NCBI RefSeq assembly: GCF_000023025.1
Contig: NC_012997.1
Location: forward strand, 5,074,501 to 5,138,500
Reading direction: 5' to 3'
Source of the DNA: Teredinibacter turnerae T7901
Lineage (GTDB): Bacteria; Pseudomonadota; Gammaproteobacteria; Pseudomonadales; Cellvibrionaceae
Length of the DNA stretch: 64,000 bases
In this document: piece by piece, positions 18,054 through 26,678 of the stretch
Position numbering within the stretch: the stretch's first letter is position 1
How the letters are laid out: every line of letters starts with the position of its first letter
The notes under the pieces: generated by a model
Databases searched by the model: none
Seen by the model: only the letters and a program-made list of their open reading frames with translations
Told to the model about the DNA's origin: nothing
Program-made: the position numbers and the translations under genes

Positions 18054-18130
18054 ATTGGGAATTGACGGGTACGCGGGGAAGGGATTAGCAAGTAGAGATA
18101 GGAGCGCCGCTAGCGACGCCCCCGGATAAA

Positions 18131-19516
18131 CTAGCGGATAACGAGATAGAACGAGCCACCGCGGCGATTCACATGCAGCAGGATCGAATCTTTGTTGGAA
18201 TCCAGTGCCTGTTTAAATTCCGCCAGGCTCTTCACGCGAATGCGATTCACACTGGTGATGAGATCGCCGGGGCGCAAGCCACTTGCAGCAGCAACCGAAC
18301 TTGGTGCAAGCGACACCACTTCGATCGCGGAAGGGTCCTGGCTCTCTTCAAACTTCGCACCTTCCAGCAAAGGATGCATCTCTGTATTGGATGCCAATAC
18401 ATCATCTGGCGACCCCACCTTGGTGGTGATGGTTTTGGTTTTGCCGTTGCGCAATACAGTCAATTTCACTTTGTCGCCCACGGGCACCATGCCAAGCTGG
18501 CTGCGCAACTGACCCGCAGACAATGTTTTTTCCTTGTCGACACCAATAATGATGTCGCCAGATTTCAAACCGGCGTCTTCCGCTGGAGAGTCTTCGAGCA
18601 CGTTGGTTATCAGCACACCGTGCACGCCTTTATCCAGATTAAATGCCTGACGTAAATCTGGCGTAATGTCCTGAATACCGACACCAATTTGCCCGCGACG
18701 CACCTCGCCGTGATCAAGAATTTGCGTCATGCTGGCTTCGGCCATGTTTATGGGGATAGCAAAACCAATACCTACGTTACCACCGGCGGGTGCAATAATC
18801 GCCGTGTTAATGCCGATGAGTTCGCCGCGTAAATTTACCAGTGCACCACCGGAATTACCGGGGTTAATCGATGCATCGGTTTGAATAAAATTCTCGAAGC
18901 CTTCAATGCCCAAGCCACTGCGACCCAGCGCGCTCACCACACCGGTGGTGACTGTTTGGCCAAGGCCGAACGGGTTGCCGATAGCGACCACAAAATCGCC
19001 CACTTCCATCTCGCTGGAATTGGCCAGCGGAATATCAGTTAAATCGTCGGCATCGATTTTTAAAACAGCGATATCGAGGCCTGGATCTTTACCTAAGACT
19101 TCAGCTTTAAACGCGCGGCCGTCAATAAGGCTGACCATCACTTCTTCCGCGTCTTTCACCACGTGAAAATTGGTCATTACGATTCCGTCTTTGGCATTAA
19201 CTATCACCCCAGAACCCGCGCTCTGTTGCTGCTTGCGCGAACGAGGCTGTTGCTGCTGGTAATCGTCGGGCACATTAAAAAAACGGCGAAAGAACGGATC
19301 GTTAAGCAGCGGGTTTTCTTTGTATTGCAAGGTAGAATAAGTGGCAATATTGACCACGGCAGAATTGACTTTTTTCAGCATGGGAGCCAGCGACGGCAAC
19401 TGTTCACCCTGAGAATCTGTCATGGGTAGAGCGGCGAAGCCCGGCGTGGATGCAGCTCCCATAAGTAAGGCACAAGCGACGATTAACCACTGCCTTAGCT
19501 GAGGTCTGTTTAACAT
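18131..19516 (-). CDS. degQ: Do-family periplasmic serine protease (DegQ/MucD-like)
   Basis: 461 residues with a signal peptide (LIVACALLMGAASTPGFA), a trypsin-like domain with the triad His (MTNFHVVKDAEE), Asp (PGLDIAVLKID) and Ser (NPGNSGGALVN), then two PDZ domains (QIGVGIQDITPDLR... and IEVVSLAPSSVAAASGLRPGD). It degrades or refolds misfolded envelope proteins. ATG 19516 follows AGGAGATTAAC. It is downstream of two Hsp20 genes, separated by a terminator-like hairpin, so part of its expression may follow heat-shock transcription. DegP and MucD are alternative names. Confidence 0.9.
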   Translation of the reverse strand: MLNRPQLRQWLIVACALLMGAASTPGFAALPMTDSQGEQLPSLAPMLKKVNSAVVNIATYSTLQYKENPLLNDPFFRRFFNVPDDYQQQQPRSRKQQQSAGSGVIVNAKDGIVMTNFHVVKDAEEVMVSLIDGRAFKAEVLGKDPGLDIAVLKIDADDLTDIPLANSSEMEVGDFVVAIGNPFGLGQTVTTGVVSALGRSGLGIEGFENFIQTDASINPGNSGGALVNLRGELIGINTAIIAPAGGNVGIGFAIPINMAEASMTQILDHGEVRRGQIGVGIQDITPDLRQAFNLDKGVHGVLITNVLEDSPAEDAGLKSGDIIIGVDKEKTLSAGQLRSQLGMVPVGDKVKLTVLRNGKTKTITTKVGSPDDVLASNTEMHPLLEGAKFEESQDPSAIEVVSLAPSSVAAASGLRPGDLITSVNRIRVKSLAEFKQALDSNKDSILLHVNRRGGSFYLVIR

Positions 19517-19531
19517 GTTAATCTCCTGGAA

Positions 19532-19558
19532 CAAAAATGGCGCCCCAGAGGGCGCCAT
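19532..19558 (-). terminator. Terminator or attenuator between hsp20 and degQ
   Basis: On the minus strand ATGGCGCCC / GGGCGCCAT (9-bp stem, 4-nt loop) is followed by TTTTT, and the degQ ribosome site begins only a few bases later. It would reduce but may not abolish read-through. Confidence 0.7.
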
Positions 19559-19566
19559 ACTCACAG

Positions 19567-20133
19567 TTAATGGATGGCGATTTTTTTCACATCCTTGGGT
19601 GCCACCGCAGTGCGAGCAATGGACAGTTTAAGTACGCCATTTTTCAGCTCTGCAGTAATATCATCGCGATTGGCATCGGCAGGCAGGTTCAACGTGCGTT
19701 GAAATTTGCCGTAGCGGCGCTCCACGCGATAAAAATGTTTGTCGTCGCTTTCAGATGTTTCCTGTTTTTCGCCACGAATCAGCAACAGATCGCCTTGCAA
19801 TTCCACGCTTAGATCCTGTTCGCCTAACCCAGGCACTTCCAGTTCAATATCGTAATGGCGATCACCACCGGCGATGGTAATCTGCGGGTTAAATCCGCTA
19901 CCGGAAATGCCCTGCAGTAAATTAGCCGGTGCGCTGCCAAAACCAAAACCGGAAAATACATCGTCAAACAGACGGTCGATTTCCCGATGTAGACGCAGGA
20001 TTGGAGGAAAAGTTTCATCTTCGGCGAGTGGACTCTTGTGGGCCGAACTTTTCTGCACCGGCACCTGTGCCTTTGCTACGTTATTTTGTTCGTGTTTAAA
20101 CCAGTTCCAGGGATTTAATTGCTGAATATTCAT
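19567..20133 (-). CDS. Hsp20 small heat-shock protein, long form
   Basis: 188 residues. The alpha-crystallin domain spans about residues 80-185: YDIELEVPGLGEQDLSVELQ, then RVERRYGKFQRTLNLPADAN and AELKNGVLKLSIART. The ~75-residue N-terminal arm is longer than in IbpA. A strong ribosome site (GGAGGTAAAG) precedes ATG 20133. These ATP-independent chaperones hold unfolding proteins. It is the second of two tandem hsp20 genes and is distinct in sequence from the first. Confidence 0.9.
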   Translation of the reverse strand: MNIQQLNPWNWFKHEQNNVAKAQVPVQKSSAHKSPLAEDETFPPILRLHREIDRLFDDVFSGFGFGSAPANLLQGISGSGFNPQITIAGGDRHYDIELEVPGLGEQDLSVELQGDLLLIRGEKQETSESDDKHFYRVERRYGKFQRTLNLPADANRDDITAELKNGVLKLSIARTAVAPKDVKKIAIH

Positions 20134-20170
20134 CGCTTTACCTCCAGACCAAAAAAGAGGGCTAACGGAG

Positions 20171-20201
20171 AAAAAGACGGCCGCGCCGAAAGGGCGCGAC
20201 C
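20171..20201 (-). terminator. Terminator between the two hsp20 genes
   Basis: On the minus strand a GC-rich stem (GTCGCGCC / GGCGCGGC) is followed by GTCTTTTT. It should make the second hsp20 partly independent of the first. Confidence 0.6.
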
Positions 20202-20217
20202 ATCGACCGAGTTCACA

Positions 20218-20682
20218 TCAAGCGGCTTGTACCGACTCGTGCGACAAGCTGCGACTGTCATCGCTCTGGTTGATGGCGATGGTGCGCGGCTTCATGGCTT
20301 CTGGAATATTCTTCACCAGATTAATGGTGAGTAACCCATTCGCCATATCGGCGCCAGTCACTTCCACATATTCCGCCAGGTTGAATTTGCGTTCGAACGA
20401 ACGATTGGCAATACCCTGATGGAGATATTTGCGGGAGTCATCTTTGGCTTTTTCTCCGCGAACAGCGAGTACACCGTTTTCCACGCTTAACGTTAATTCA
20501 CGCTCGCTAAAACCGGCAACCGCCAGAGTAATGGCGTAGCGGTTTTCGTCCAGCGCTTCAATGTTATAGGGTGGATAACCGGATGAAACAGGATCGTTTC
20601 GCAGTGCGGCATCAAGGAGTGATGCCATACGGTCGAAGCCAATGCTGTTGCGGTAGAGAGGGGAAAGATCGATTGTGTTCAT
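20218..20682 (-). CDS. Hsp20 small heat-shock protein, IbpA-like
   Basis: 154 residues, with the IbpA/IbpB pattern: N-terminal MNTIDLSPLYRNSIGFDRMA, PPYNIEALDENRYAITLAVAGFSE at the start of the alpha-crystallin domain, and FERKFNLAEYVEV with GLLTINL later. ATG 20682 follows GGAGGATATG; an upstream start at 20727 is unlikely. It is the first gene of the hsp20-hsp20-degQ stress group. A strong hairpin in the upstream region may be regulatory. Confidence 0.9.
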   Translation of the reverse strand: MNTIDLSPLYRNSIGFDRMASLLDAALRNDPVSSGYPPYNIEALDENRYAITLAVAGFSERELTLSVENGVLAVRGEKAKDDSRKYLHQGIANRSFERKFNLAEYVEVTGADMANGLLTINLVKNIPEAMKPRTIAINQSDDSRSLSHESVQAA

Positions 20683-20753
20683 AACATATCCTCCAGTTGA
20701 AGCAATACGAAACAAAGACAATAACAAGGCACCGTGTGCGGCTACCCTGCGTT

Positions 20754-20784
20754 GCTTGAAACTCGCGGTTGCGCGAGCTCAAGC
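20754..20784. promoter_or_regulatory. Hairpin upstream of the first hsp20
   Basis: GCTTGA-AA-CTCGCG-GTTG-CGCGAG-C-TCAAGC: twelve base pairs with a small internal loop, ~70 bp upstream of ATG 20682. The arms contain CTTGA, the core of sigma-32 -35 elements, but no matching -10 is clear. It could be an operator, part of a leader structure, or an end signal. Confidence 0.4.
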
Positions 20785-20876
20785 ACAAAGTAGGGTTGGG
20801 GAATTTTTTTTCAAGCGCAAAAAAACGGGGTTAAAAAGAATTTTTAATCATAAAAACCGGGGAGGTTTTATTACGG

Positions 20877-21521
20877 TTAATTTTTAACGGATGCTTCGTC
20901 TTCGCCGGCAGGGAGGTTGAGCCAACCGGTGATAACCTGCTCCAGTTGCTGTACGCCAACATTCTTCAGCGAAGAAAAAATCTGCGCACTCACCAGGTCC
21001 TGTACGCCGGATTCTTTCAGTGAACGATTAACCTGCAACAGCGTATTGTTAGCCGCGCCGCGCTTGAGCTTGTCCGATTTGGTCAGCAGCAGGTGCACGG
21101 GCATGTTGGCGTCTACGGCCCAGTTCAGCATCATGGTGTCGAATTCCTGCATCGGGTGGCGAATATCCATGAGTAACACCAGGCCCCGCAAGCACTTGCG
21201 TTTGTATAAATATTCCGAAAGATGCGCCTGCCACTCGCGCTTGGTGGCCAGAGGTACCTTGGCGTAGCCATAACCCGGCAAATCCACCAGCCGCTGCTGA
21301 GCACCCTGACCGAGCGAGAAAAAGTTGATTAGCTGGGTCCGACCCGGCGTTTTACTGGTGCGCGCCAGCTTGCCATTGTTGGTAAGGCAGTTGATAGCAC
21401 TGGACTTGCCTGCATTGGAGCGGCCGGCAAAGGCCACCTCAGCACCTTCTTCGGCGGGACATTCACGCAGGGAGGGCGCACTGATTAGAAATTGAGCATT
21501 TCGGAAGTTGATTTCCGTCAT
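20877..21521 (-). CDS. engB: Ribosome biogenesis GTPase EngB (YihA/YsxC)
   Basis: A 214-residue GTPase with G1 [10 protein letters not shown]3 DLPGYGYA and G4 TKSDKL, plus EngB-specific INFFSLG and [15 protein letters not shown]. It is needed for large-subunit assembly. The start at 21521 ([11 protein letters not shown]) fits the family; the frame extends to 21566. It is divergent from the cytochrome c4 gene, matching the Pseudomonas order engB - cc4 - dsbA. Confidence 0.92.
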   Translation of the reverse strand: MTEINFRNAQFLISAPSLRECPAEEGAEVAFAGRSNAGKSSAINCLTNNGKLARTSKTPGRTQLINFFSLGQGAQQRLVDLPGYGYAKVPLATKREWQAHLSEYLYKRKCLRGLVLLMDIRHPMQEFDTMMLNWAVDANMPVHLLLTKSDKLKRGAANNTLLQVNRSLKESGVQDLVSAQIFSSLKNVGVQQLEQVITGWLNLPAGEDEASVKN

Positions 21522-21719
21522 CGACAAGGTCCGGATAGGTTTTGGTGGTGTGATAGACAGGCACAATGGGTATAATGCGCCTACTTTTTAAAGGGCTGAA
21601 CCCACACGGCTGCAACCCGGGCGCCATTCTAGCGTAAAATTTCCTCCCGGTTCCGGTTGTCTCGGCCAGCACCAACCCGCGAAATCACAGCCAAACGACG
21701 CTAAATAACGGATACAACA

Positions 21720-22373
21720 ATGAAGAACCCAATTCGTAGCATGTTTTTCTCTCTCGGTTTGCTGAGCACGGCGCTATTCGCCAATGCGGTTTTTGCCGGA
21801 GATGCCAAAGAAGGTGCCAAGCTGGTAGCCGCTTGCTCCGCTTGTCACGGTGCCGACGGCAACAGCGCTGTCTCGATGTTCCCAAAGCTTGCCGGCCAAG
21901 GCGAAAAGTACCTGCTAAAGCAAATGATGGACGTTAAATCCGGCGCGCGCAGCATTCCTCAAATGGCTGGTCAACTCGACAACCTGAGCCAAACCGACCT
22001 GGAAAACATCGCGGCATTCTTCGCCAGCAAAACCACCCAGCTGTCTGGCTCGAAAGACACCAAAGTTCAACTCAACTCCGGTGTACAGGTGAGCAGCCTG
22101 GATCTCGGTGCAAAAATCTACCGTGCAGGCAACCAGGAATCCAGTGTTCCGGCCTGTAGTGGCTGTCACTCTCCGACCGGCGCAGGTAATTCGCCCGCAG
22201 GCTTTCCTCATCTGAGCGGCCAGCACGCGGACTACATCGCCAAACAATTGCGTGATTTCCGCGCGGGTAATCGCACCAATGACGGCGATGCAATGATTAT
22301 GCGCGGCGTTGCCCAGCACATGAGTGACGCAGAAATCGACGCAGTAGCCAACTTTATCGCGGGCCTGAATTAA
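21720..22373 (+). CDS. Di-heme cytochrome c4
   Basis: 217 residues with a signal peptide (LGLLSTALFANAVFA) and two CxxCH heme sites, CSACH (about residues 38-42) and CSGCH (about 144-148), in two homologous halves (FPKLAGQGEKYLLKQM and FPHLSGQHADYIAKQL). This is the cytochrome c4 layout. The protein shuttles electrons in the periplasm to terminal oxidases or peroxidases. A hairpin terminator follows it, and dsbA lies downstream. Confidence 0.92.
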   Translation: MKNPIRSMFFSLGLLSTALFANAVFAGDAKEGAKLVAACSACHGADGNSAVSMFPKLAGQGEKYLLKQMMDVKSGARSIPQMAGQLDNLSQTDLENIAAFFASKTTQLSGSKDTKVQLNSGVQVSSLDLGAKIYRAGNQESSVPACSGCHSPTGAGNSPAGFPHLSGQHADYIAKQLRDFRAGNRTNDGDAMIMRGVAQHMSDAEIDAVANFIAGLN

Positions 22374-22384
22374 TAGCCCCTTGT

Positions 22385-22419
22385 GCCTGCGCTCACAAAT
22401 TAGCGCAGGCCACCTTTTT
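22385..22419 (+). terminator. Rho-independent terminator after cytochrome c4
   Basis: GCCTGCGC / GCGCAGGC (8-bp stem) followed by CACCTTTTTG. It separates cytochrome c4 from dsbA. Confidence 0.75.
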
Positions 22420-22508
22420 GCCGGGAATTTTCCTGCCTTTTTTCTGTCCTTAAACGCTGTGGCCGTTCGAGCCCATAACAACGATAAGCAACCGCTAGGA
22501 GAACTCCC

Positions 22509-23219
22509 ATGCGACACATTGCAGCACTCATCGCTCTTGTATTATTTTTAGGCGCCTGTGGCGATAAGGATGCGTCTGTCGCATCTGTCACCCCATCGCT
22601 AATTGCTCGCGCCGAAGCCGCAGACAGCCCCGCGGGCAATTTTGTGCAGGTGCAGTACCAGGAAGGACGCGAGTACACCGTCCTCGCCGAGCCCGTAAAA
22701 ACCGTTTCCGGAGACAAAATCGAAGTTACCGAATTTTTCTCGTACGGCTGCATTCATTGCTTCCATTTTGAAACCGCGGTGCATGCCTGGGAAAAGAACA
22801 CCATGCCTGCCGGCGTCGAATTTGTGCAAACCCCGGCGGTATTTAACAAAGCCTGGGAGCACTATGCGCGCACCTTCTACGCCGCCAAAGCGCTGGGCGT
22901 TTGGGACAAAGCCCACCCAGTGGTCTTCGACACCATCCATGTAAAACGAAAGCGCCTGGGCACAGTCGACGAGATGGCCGAGCTGTTCACCACCTTTGGC
23001 GTGAAAGAGGACGATTTTAAAAAGGCCTATTCGTCCTTTGGTGTCACCAGCCAGGTTCAGGCCGGAGATGCGCGTGCACGCGCTGCCGGTTTGCGGGGTA
23101 CACCTGAATTGATGGTTGATGGCCGCTACAAAATCACTACCGGTTCCGCTGGTGGCCACGAGCAAATGTTCCAGGTGGCAAATTTCCTGATCGACAAGAT
23201 CAAGCGTGAGCGCAAGTAA
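22509..23219 (+). CDS. dsbA: DsbA-family thiol:disulfide oxidoreductase, predicted lipoprotein
   Basis: 236 residues. The thioredoxin-fold active site is C81-I-H-C84 rather than the usual CPHC, preceded by VTEFFSYG; the cis-Pro loop reads RGTPELMVDG. The N-terminus ends in a lipobox (FLGAC), so the protein may be membrane-anchored, with an ~35-residue spacer before the fold. It introduces disulfides into exported proteins, including pilins and secreted hydrolases. The start has AGGAGAA upstream. Its position after cytochrome c4 is conserved in pseudomonads. Confidence 0.9.
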   Translation: MRHIAALIALVLFLGACGDKDASVASVTPSLIARAEAADSPAGNFVQVQYQEGREYTVLAEPVKTVSGDKIEVTEFFSYGCIHCFHFETAVHAWEKNTMPAGVEFVQTPAVFNKAWEHYARTFYAAKALGVWDKAHPVVFDTIHVKRKRLGTVDEMAELFTTFGVKEDDFKKAYSSFGVTSQVQAGDARARAAGLRGTPELMVDGRYKITTGSAGGHEQMFQVANFLIDKIKRERK

Positions 23220-23240
23220 CCGCAACTAACTGCCATTTCA

Positions 23241-23275
23241 GACAAAAATCCCGGGCTGGTCCCGGGATTTTTGTC
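23241..23275. terminator. Bidirectional terminator between dsbA and lysR
   Basis: A perfect 15-bp stem GACAAAAATCCCGGG / CCCGGGATTTTTGTC with a 5-nt loop; A- and T-tracts inside the stem let it act on both convergent genes. Confidence 0.85.
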
Positions 23276-23277
23276 TC

Positions 23278-24186
23278 TCAATCGGGTATCCGGGCAAAAG
23301 CCGCCTGCAAAAACGCCAGCAGTTCACGCAACCGACGCGGCTGATACTGAGCACCGGCATAGACCGCAAAAAGCGGTGTTTGTATTCCCTGATAGTCAGT
23401 TAGTACCGTTCGCAACCTCCCCGCCGCTATATCATCGTACACATCCAACCCGGATTTATACACCAGGCCCTCGCCGGCCAGCGCCCAGTCGCGCGCGACC
23501 GCGCTGTTATCCGTCACCAGTGCGCAGTTCACCGTCACCGCAAACCGCTCACCCTCTTGCATAAATTGCCACTGGGTATCAGCGCGACCACTGCGGCGAA
23601 AACACAGGCAGCGGTGCTCGCTGAGATCGGCCAGGGATCGCGGAACACCTGCGCGGTTAAGGTAGTCGGGGCTGGCGCACAGCAGCCTTCGACCCGTGTG
23701 TAATTCGCGCGCGACCAATTCGGAGTCGGGTAGGGGACCGTATCGCAATGCCAGATCAATACCTTCTCCCACAACACCGCTGACGGAATCGCTTACCCTG
23801 AGATCCAGTGCCACTTCCGGAAATTTATGCTGAAACTCGCGCAGCATGCGCCCGAGCAGTGTCAGTGCCAGATCGCCGGGAGCGGCAATCACCAGCGGCC
23901 CCCGCACCGCATCCTGACTCACCCGCAGTGATTCGACACCTTCCTGTAACACACTCAGCGTTCGCTTACTCACCTGGTAGAACTGGGCGCCCTGCTCAGT
24001 CAGCTGCAGATTGCGCGTACTGCGCTCGAACAATCGCGCCCCCAGCTGGGTCTCCATGCGCTTGATCGCCAGGCTTACCGAGGCAGTGGTTTGATGCAGC
24101 CGGTGTGCGGCAGCGGTAAAGCCACCGGTCTCGACTACCGCGACGAATTGGCGCAGTTCGGCAAGCGTGCAGGGCAAAGATTCCAT
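23278..24186 (-). CDS. LysR-family transcriptional regulator
   Basis: 302 residues, with the LysR helix-turn-helix FVAVVETGGFTAAAHRLHQT and AIKRMETQLGARLFERSTRN, then a type 2 periplasmic-binding-like sensor domain. Divergent from the VOC-domain gene at 24327, which it probably controls. The pair interrupts the dsbA - diguanylate cyclase neighbourhood known from pseudomonads, so it may be a later insertion. Confidence 0.88.
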   Translation of the reverse strand: MESLPCTLAELRQFVAVVETGGFTAAAHRLHQTTASVSLAIKRMETQLGARLFERSTRNLQLTEQGAQFYQVSKRTLSVLQEGVESLRVSQDAVRGPLVIAAPGDLALTLLGRMLREFQHKFPEVALDLRVSDSVSGVVGEGIDLALRYGPLPDSELVARELHTGRRLLCASPDYLNRAGVPRSLADLSEHRCLCFRRSGRADTQWQFMQEGERFAVTVNCALVTDNSAVARDWALAGEGLVYKSGLDVYDDIAAGRLRTVLTDYQGIQTPLFAVYAGAQYQPRRLRELLAFLQAAFARIPD

Positions 24187-24199
24187 TATTAGTTATTGC

Positions 24200-24230
24200 C
24201 TAATTAACAATTTAATATTTGTCTAATTAG
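24200..24230. promoter_or_regulatory. Inverted repeat between lysR and VOC gene
   Basis: CTAATTA (24200-24206) and TAATTAG (24224-24230) face each other in a strongly AT-rich region, with another TTAGTTA half site near the lysR start. Consistent with LysR binding. Confidence 0.45.
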
Positions 24231-24326
24231 TAAATAAAAACAAACAATTACACTGATTGCAATGGTGACCCCCTTCAACCAGTTCCGGGGCGTCACTTAA
24301 CACCATTACGCCAGAGGAGAGTACAT

Positions 24327-24818
24327 ATGGATATCTTGCAATGCGCCCCCGGAACCCGTTTGCCCGACTTTACCGGCAACGCCCGCCCATTGCGCCAACG
24401 GCTTCATCTAGTCCTCCTCGGCGTCGCCGACCTTGCTCGCAGTCGGGCATTCTTTGCCAGTCTCGGCTGGCGTGCCTGCGCAAGTTCAGACGACGGATTT
24501 GTCCGCATCGATATGGGTGGCTATGCGCTGGGCCTGCTCAGCTGGCAGCATTTCAGCAAAGAAGTTTTTGGTCACCAACAGCAGCCGCCTACCGGCTACC
24601 GGGGCGCGGCTTTCGCCTATTTGGTAGATACACCGGATGCCGTTGCCGAATGCCTGGCGCGCGCAAAGTCTGCAGGCGCGCCAATCGTAAAGCCCGTGAC
24701 CCGCACCCCCTGGGGGGTTAATGGCTTTTTCACCTGCCCGGATGGACACTTATTTGAAATTGACTTTGAACCCCACTGGCGCTTTAGCGAAGACCACAAG
24801 CTGTTATCCGCCACTTAA
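24327..24818 (+). CDS. VOC (glyoxalase-fold) protein
   Basis: 163 residues. Paired beta-alpha-beta-beta-beta units: VLLGVADLARSRAFFASLGW at the first, and AYLVDTPDAVAECLARAKSAGA, NGFFTCPDGHLFEIDFEPHW at the second. It belongs to the vicinal oxygen chelate superfamily (glyoxalase/bleomycin resistance/dioxygenase fold). Ribosome site AGAGGAGAG. Substrate unknown; the divergent LysR gene suggests an inducible role. Confidence 0.85.
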   Translation: MDILQCAPGTRLPDFTGNARPLRQRLHLVLLGVADLARSRAFFASLGWRACASSDDGFVRIDMGGYALGLLSWQHFSKEVFGHQQQPPTGYRGAAFAYLVDTPDAVAECLARAKSAGAPIVKPVTRTPWGVNGFFTCPDGHLFEIDFEPHWRFSEDHKLLSAT

Positions 24819-24905
24819 CCTCAACCCGTCTGTGCTGCAGCTGCGCGCCCTGCCTGCGCAGGTCTATACTTGCCCTATTTGAAACGCCAATAAAAGGGGC
24901 CGGGC

Positions 24906-26648
24906 ATGGTGGAAACAGCGGGTGGTAGTTACAAAGAGAAGTACCTCCAAGCGCTGGCAGACCAGGAACGGCAAGAAAAGCAATTTCAGTTTCAATTGGA
25001 AATGTTGCGCAAGGCGCTAAATCATCTGGCAGCGGCTGCACAGGGTTTAGACAAAACCCTTGATGCCGAGCTACTGCTGCTGAAAGATCGCATGCGCGGC
25101 GCCAGTGGGCATCAGGTTGTCGATCAGTTTGAACGGGTGCAAAAAGCGGTAATCCAGTTCGAGCGCCTGCGCGACAGCGAACACAGTACCGCCGCCGGTA
25201 AAATGCGCGCAATGCTCGAGGGCCTGTTGGTACTGCAACTGCCCGATGACCTCGCACGCAAGGTGCAATCGGCGGCAAGGGCGATGGAGCAATCACTCCA
25301 CAATTACCGCAGTTACCCTCTTGTTCTCGGCGAAGTGACGCTGCTCCAGCAAGCGGCGCTGGAAGCGGCGATGAACCCCAAGGCGGGTTTCTGGCAGCGC
25401 CTCAGAGGCGGGCGTACCGTGCAGTCCCGCGCTGAATCGGTGGAAACCCCGGAGCTGCAACGCAAGTCCGTCAGCGCTGAACTCACCGATGAAAACTTAC
25501 AGCTTGCGCCCGCCGGCGGCGCTGATCTGAACACTGTGCCCGCGCCCTTGAAACCAGCCAATCATCTGCTGGCTGAGGACGATTTCGACAAGGTCGCTGA
25601 GCGCATTTGTCGCACCCTGCGCAACCTGGTGGAGTCTATCGAGCCAAACGATATCGTGCGCCACAAGGTGGATATCGTCCGCGCCCGGATACAGCGTGGG
25701 CTCGATTGGTTTGCCCTTGCGGTCACTCTGGACGACCTGCGCGATATTCTGATGCAGCGCTACCTGGACGTCGATCGGGAGTTCAGCCAATACCTGCTGC
25801 AAGTGAACGCCGAGCTGCGCAGTATTTCTGATGTGCTGGGTATTGCGTTGGAGCAGGAGAACCAAGTCCAGCAGGCAGCGCAAACCCTGAGTAAAAAAGT
25901 CGGCGACGAAGTGGAGAAAATCCACGCCTCGCTAGCCGCCAGTACCGAAATTCAGAGTCTGAAGCAAGCGGTGACTAACCATCTTGACGTTATCCACAAA
26001 GCGCTGGCCGAATTCCATAGTGGACACCTGCGGGCGGAAAACGCCAACCTGAGCGACCAATTACAGGCACTGCTGGCGAAGGTGGAGTCGATAGAAAGCG
26101 AATCCAGTAAAACCAAGGAACTGCTCGAAGAAGAACGCTACCGGGCAACCCACGACAGCCTCACTGGCCTGCCTAACCGGGAGGCGTACAACGAACGGGT
26201 GTACCAGGAGTATCGCCGCTTCACCCGCTACAGCCGGCCGCTCGGCATTGCCGTGTGCGATATCGACCACTTCAAAAAGATTAACGACAATTTCGGCCAC
26301 CAGACTGGCGACAGGGTGTTAAAGCTGATCGCTCGCTTGATTTCCACGCGCCTGCGCAAAGTGGACTTCGTCGCGCGCTACGGTGGCGAGGAGTTCGTGA
26401 TCTTGCTACCTGAAACCAGTGCGAGCCAAAGTCGCTCGGTGCTCGACAAAATTCGCGCTGCAGTGGCCAAGGCCGCCTTTCGCTTCGGCGACGACCCGGT
26501 CAAAATCACCCTATCGTTCGGTATCTCGGCATTCCGCAGCGACGATACGATTGAAACTGCGTTTCAACGGGCCGACAAAGCGCTCTACCAGGCCAAGGCC
26601 GATGGCCGCAACCGCTGCGTTGTGGATACCGATGACGCCGAGGCATAA
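24906..26648 (+). CDS. Diguanylate cyclase (GGDEF), DgcH-like
   Basis: 580 residues, no membrane segments. Residues 1-~400 form a long helical region, including coiled coil near 375-405; the GGDEF domain occupies about 410-575. The active site is G493-G-E-E-F497, with an intact inhibitory RxxD site at R484-D487 five residues upstream. It should make cyclic di-GMP and be product-inhibited. The location downstream of engB/cc4/dsbA matches the Pseudomonas dgcH gene. Its input signal is unknown. Confidence 0.9.
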   Translation: MVETAGGSYKEKYLQALADQERQEKQFQFQLEMLRKALNHLAAAAQGLDKTLDAELLLLKDRMRGASGHQVVDQFERVQKAVIQFERLRDSEHSTAAGKMRAMLEGLLVLQLPDDLARKVQSAARAMEQSLHNYRSYPLVLGEVTLLQQAALEAAMNPKAGFWQRLRGGRTVQSRAESVETPELQRKSVSAELTDENLQLAPAGGADLNTVPAPLKPANHLLAEDDFDKVAERICRTLRNLVESIEPNDIVRHKVDIVRARIQRGLDWFALAVTLDDLRDILMQRYLDVDREFSQYLLQVNAELRSISDVLGIALEQENQVQQAAQTLSKKVGDEVEKIHASLAASTEIQSLKQAVTNHLDVIHKALAEFHSGHLRAENANLSDQLQALLAKVESIESESSKTKELLEEERYRATHDSLTGLPNREAYNERVYQEYRRFTRYSRPLGIAVCDIDHFKKINDNFGHQTGDRVLKLIARLISTRLRKVDFVARYGGEEFVILLPETSASQSRSVLDKIRAAVAKAAFRFGDDPVKITLSFGISAFRSDDTIETAFQRADKALYQAKADGRNRCVVDTDDAEA

Positions 26649-26678
26649 TCCCACCGATCACCACCACTCAACCTTACC

